From: CAZNOG01 sp964574635
Lineage (GTDB): Bacteria > Bacteroidota > Bacteroidia > Flavobacteriales_D > Cryomorphaceae
DNA length: 64,000 nucleotides
NCBI GenBank assembly: GCA_964574635.1
Contig: CAZNOG010000002.1
Location: 1-64,000 of the forward strand
Direction: 5' to 3'
Part shown: piece after piece, positions 62,683 to 64,000 of the stretch
How positions within the stretch are numbered: the stretch's first letter is position 1
Layout: every line of letters starts with the position of its first letter
The notes under the pieces: generated by a model
Seen by the model: only the letters and a program-made list of their open reading frames with translations
Database searches by the model: none
Told to the model about the DNA's origin: nothing
Program-made: the position numbers and the translations under genes

Positions 62683-63615
62683 ATGTCAGAACCTACCGAA
62701 AATCAACCCAGCCGCCCTAGGGCCGTCACATTGGCCGGCCCCACGGCCATCGGAAAGACCAAAGCGGGGATCGCGATGGCCAAAGCGCTGAACGGGGAGG
62801 TGATTTCCGCCGATTCGCGACAGTTTTTCCGCAAAATGGACATCGGTACGGCCAAAGCCTCCCTCAAAGAGAGAGACGGAGTGGTGCACCACATGATCGA
62901 CATCGCCGACGTTACCGACAGAGTGTCGGCCGGTGAATTCGCCGAGCGCGCAGTCGAAATCGCACGAAACATCGTCGCCGAAGGAAAAATCCCCATCGTG
63001 GTGGGTGGATCCGGTTTGTATATGAGCGCCCTCACGGAAGGTTTGGCCTCCCTGCCCTACGACGAACAGCTCAGGAGAGAACTGAACACCCTCCACGAAA
63101 AACAAGGTTTACCCGGCCTGTTGGACCGCTTGCGGGAACTGGACCCCCGAGCCGAAAGCGAGATCGACGCGCAGAACCCCATGCGCGTGATGCGCGCCAT
63201 GGAATTGGTGTCCCTCACCGGCCTACCCTTGGCCGAAGTGCGAAAACTGCCCCGGGCGGAAAACGAGTTCAGGTGGATCAAGCTGGGGCTGCACACCGAC
63301 CGAAAGGTTTTGTACGACCGCATCAACGCGCGTGTGGACGAAATGATCCGCGAGGGACTCGAAGGGGAAGTGCGGTCTCTGTTGGCCCACCGGGATGCGC
63401 CGCCCATGCAAACCATGGGATACCGGGAGTGGTTCGCGTATTTCGACGGTGAACAGGACTTTAAAGAAACCGTTCGGCTGATCAAAAGGAACACCCGGCG
63501 CTTTGCGAAGAGACAAATCACGTGGTTTGGGCGGGACGAAGAGATCGCGTGGTTTACGCCCGACGACATCGACGCGATGATCGGGCACGTGAAATCGCAC
63601 CTCGAAGAAGATTAA
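62683..63615 (+). CDS. miaA: tRNA dimethylallyltransferase MiaA
   Basis: A 310-residue enzyme that transfers a dimethylallyl group to A37 of tRNAs that read UNN codons, the first step of ms2i6A synthesis. The P-loop is GPTAIGKTKAG. The substrate-binding SADSRQFFRKMDIGTAK and GGSGLYMSAL match the family, and QTMGYREW and RRFAKRQITWF complete it. The length is normal. The ATG at 62683 is preceded by AAGG-type purines, and the TTG at 62665 is less likely. The gene is alone, with a structured repeat (copy C) 60 bases beyond the stop. Confidence 0.96.
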   Translation: MSEPTENQPSRPRAVTLAGPTAIGKTKAGIAMAKALNGEVISADSRQFFRKMDIGTAKASLKERDGVVHHMIDIADVTDRVSAGEFAERAVEIARNIVAEGKIPIVVGGSGLYMSALTEGLASLPYDEQLRRELNTLHEKQGLPGLLDRLRELDPRAESEIDAQNPMRVMRAMELVSLTGLPLAEVRKLPRAENEFRWIKLGLHTDRKVLYDRINARVDEMIREGLEGEVRSLLAHRDAPPMQTMGYREWFAYFDGEQDFKETVRLIKRNTRRFAKRQITWFGRDEEIAWFTPDDIDAMIGHVKSHLEED

Positions 63616-64000
63616 CCCCTCCCTTTGCGACTTTTCAAAACGCTAAAGCCACACCAGATTCGCGTGAGGCTTGCAGCCGGCATCCTCCTCATTTTACCCG
63701 GTTGGACGGCGCTGCGGGGTGGCAGCGACAGCGAAGCTCGCCACCCCGCATTGCGCCGACCTCCGGGGAAATGAGGAGATACAGGCGGAAAGCCGGCGCC
63801 GACACCCCCCTTAAAGGTGGCGGCGGCACGCCCAAATCCAACCGAAACCGAAAATAAACGTGGTCGGAAATGGGCTTTTGGAGGGCGGCGACCTTTTGAT
63901 AACTCCGTGGATAACTCGCGAAGAATGGCGTGAAAACCGCCCTCGGCTACGGATTTTAATCCTTAAATTTGAGCGAAGGGCAATTCCCCGAAAAGGGAAT
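63616..64000. other. 385-base end region with repeat C and a downstream promoter box
   Basis: No gene starts or ends here. It holds structured repeat copy C, then a stretch containing GATAACTC twice and, near the end, TAAATTTG at 63964-63971, a TAnnTTTG box that probably drives a gene beyond the window. Confidence 0.55.
63676..63786 (+). repeat. Structured intergenic repeat, copy C
   Basis: The outer stem is CTCCTCATTT/AAATGAGGAG (63685-63694 with 63769-63778). The middle stem is CGGCGC/GCGCCG (63707-63712 with 63753-63758). The inner stem is TGCGGGGTGGC/GCCACCCCGCA (63713-63723 with 63740-63750) around the loop AGCGACAGCGAAGCTC. It shares GCCGGCATCCTC at the left end and GAGATACAGGC at the right end with copy A, but its stems are different sequences that still pair. 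Confidence 0.85.

Noticed and set aside
63906..63914. DnaA-box-like TTATCCACG
   Set aside because: A single site one base off consensus, without clustered boxes or dnaA, dnaN or AT-rich DNA, so no replication origin is claimed.

Overview
The window looks like a chromosomal segment of a Bacteroidota bacterium, most likely a Flavobacteriales-type marine or freshwater lineage with unusually high GC. The grounds are five proteins with Type IX secretion (T9SS) C-terminal sorting domains, two PorP/SprF-family outer-membrane proteins, a DAHP synthase-chorismate mutase fusion, and repeated Bacteroidota promoter -7 boxes (TAnnTTTG) upstream of genes on both strands. I see no rRNA, tRNA, CRISPR array, prophage or complete insertion sequence. 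The family-level placement is inference.

Layout. 1-5 kb: the 3' part of the aroF-pheA-type fusion, ftsK and a lolA-like gene, and a small TPR-like membrane protein. 5-16 kb: surface proteins, namely a PKD-repeat adhesin with its PorP/SprF partner, a secreted glucose/sorbosone dehydrogenase-like protein, an NlpC/P60 peptidase and a 1457-residue SBBP-repeat adhesin. 16-20 kb: clpB and small envelope proteins. 20-25 kb: an HlyD-type adaptor, a MacB-type permease and a TolC-type channel, without an ATPase gene. 25-33 kb: small metabolic and repair genes, including a PLP lyase overlapping an ADI/DDAH-fold enzyme, an orphan Vsr endonuclease, and an App1-type lipid phosphatase overlapping a diacylglycerol kinase. 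33-36 kb: a large FAD/Fe-S oxidoreductase. 36-44 kb: a HYR-repeat adhesin, PorP/SprF and OmpA/PD40 operon. 44-51 kb: DEAD-box helicase, acyltransferase, esterase, M43 metalloprotease and glycosyltransferase. 51-58 kb: a tricorn-like protease, a low-molecular-weight tyrosine phosphatase, a tetrapyrrole-methylase-fold methyltransferase and two envelope proteins of unknown role. 58-64 kb: a hybrid histidine kinase convergent with an NtrC-type regulator, then miaA.

Three things are not explained by ordinary genes. (1) A 14-base motif, GGTTTTTGTGGGTG, occurs six times between 25 and 63 kb in both orientations and in both coding and intergenic DNA, far above chance; it resembles an uptake-sequence-like or recombination signal. 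(2) Three intergenic copies of a 110-130-base nested hairpin element (about 20.6, 51.5 and 63.7 kb) share their loop and outer boundary sequences while their stem sequences differ but stay paired, which is the signature of selection on structure. (3) Several genes have a -7 promoter box ending only 4-6 bases before the start codon, predicting leaderless transcripts.

All coordinates and motif matches were read by eye. Family names rest on recognised motifs, not on database searches.
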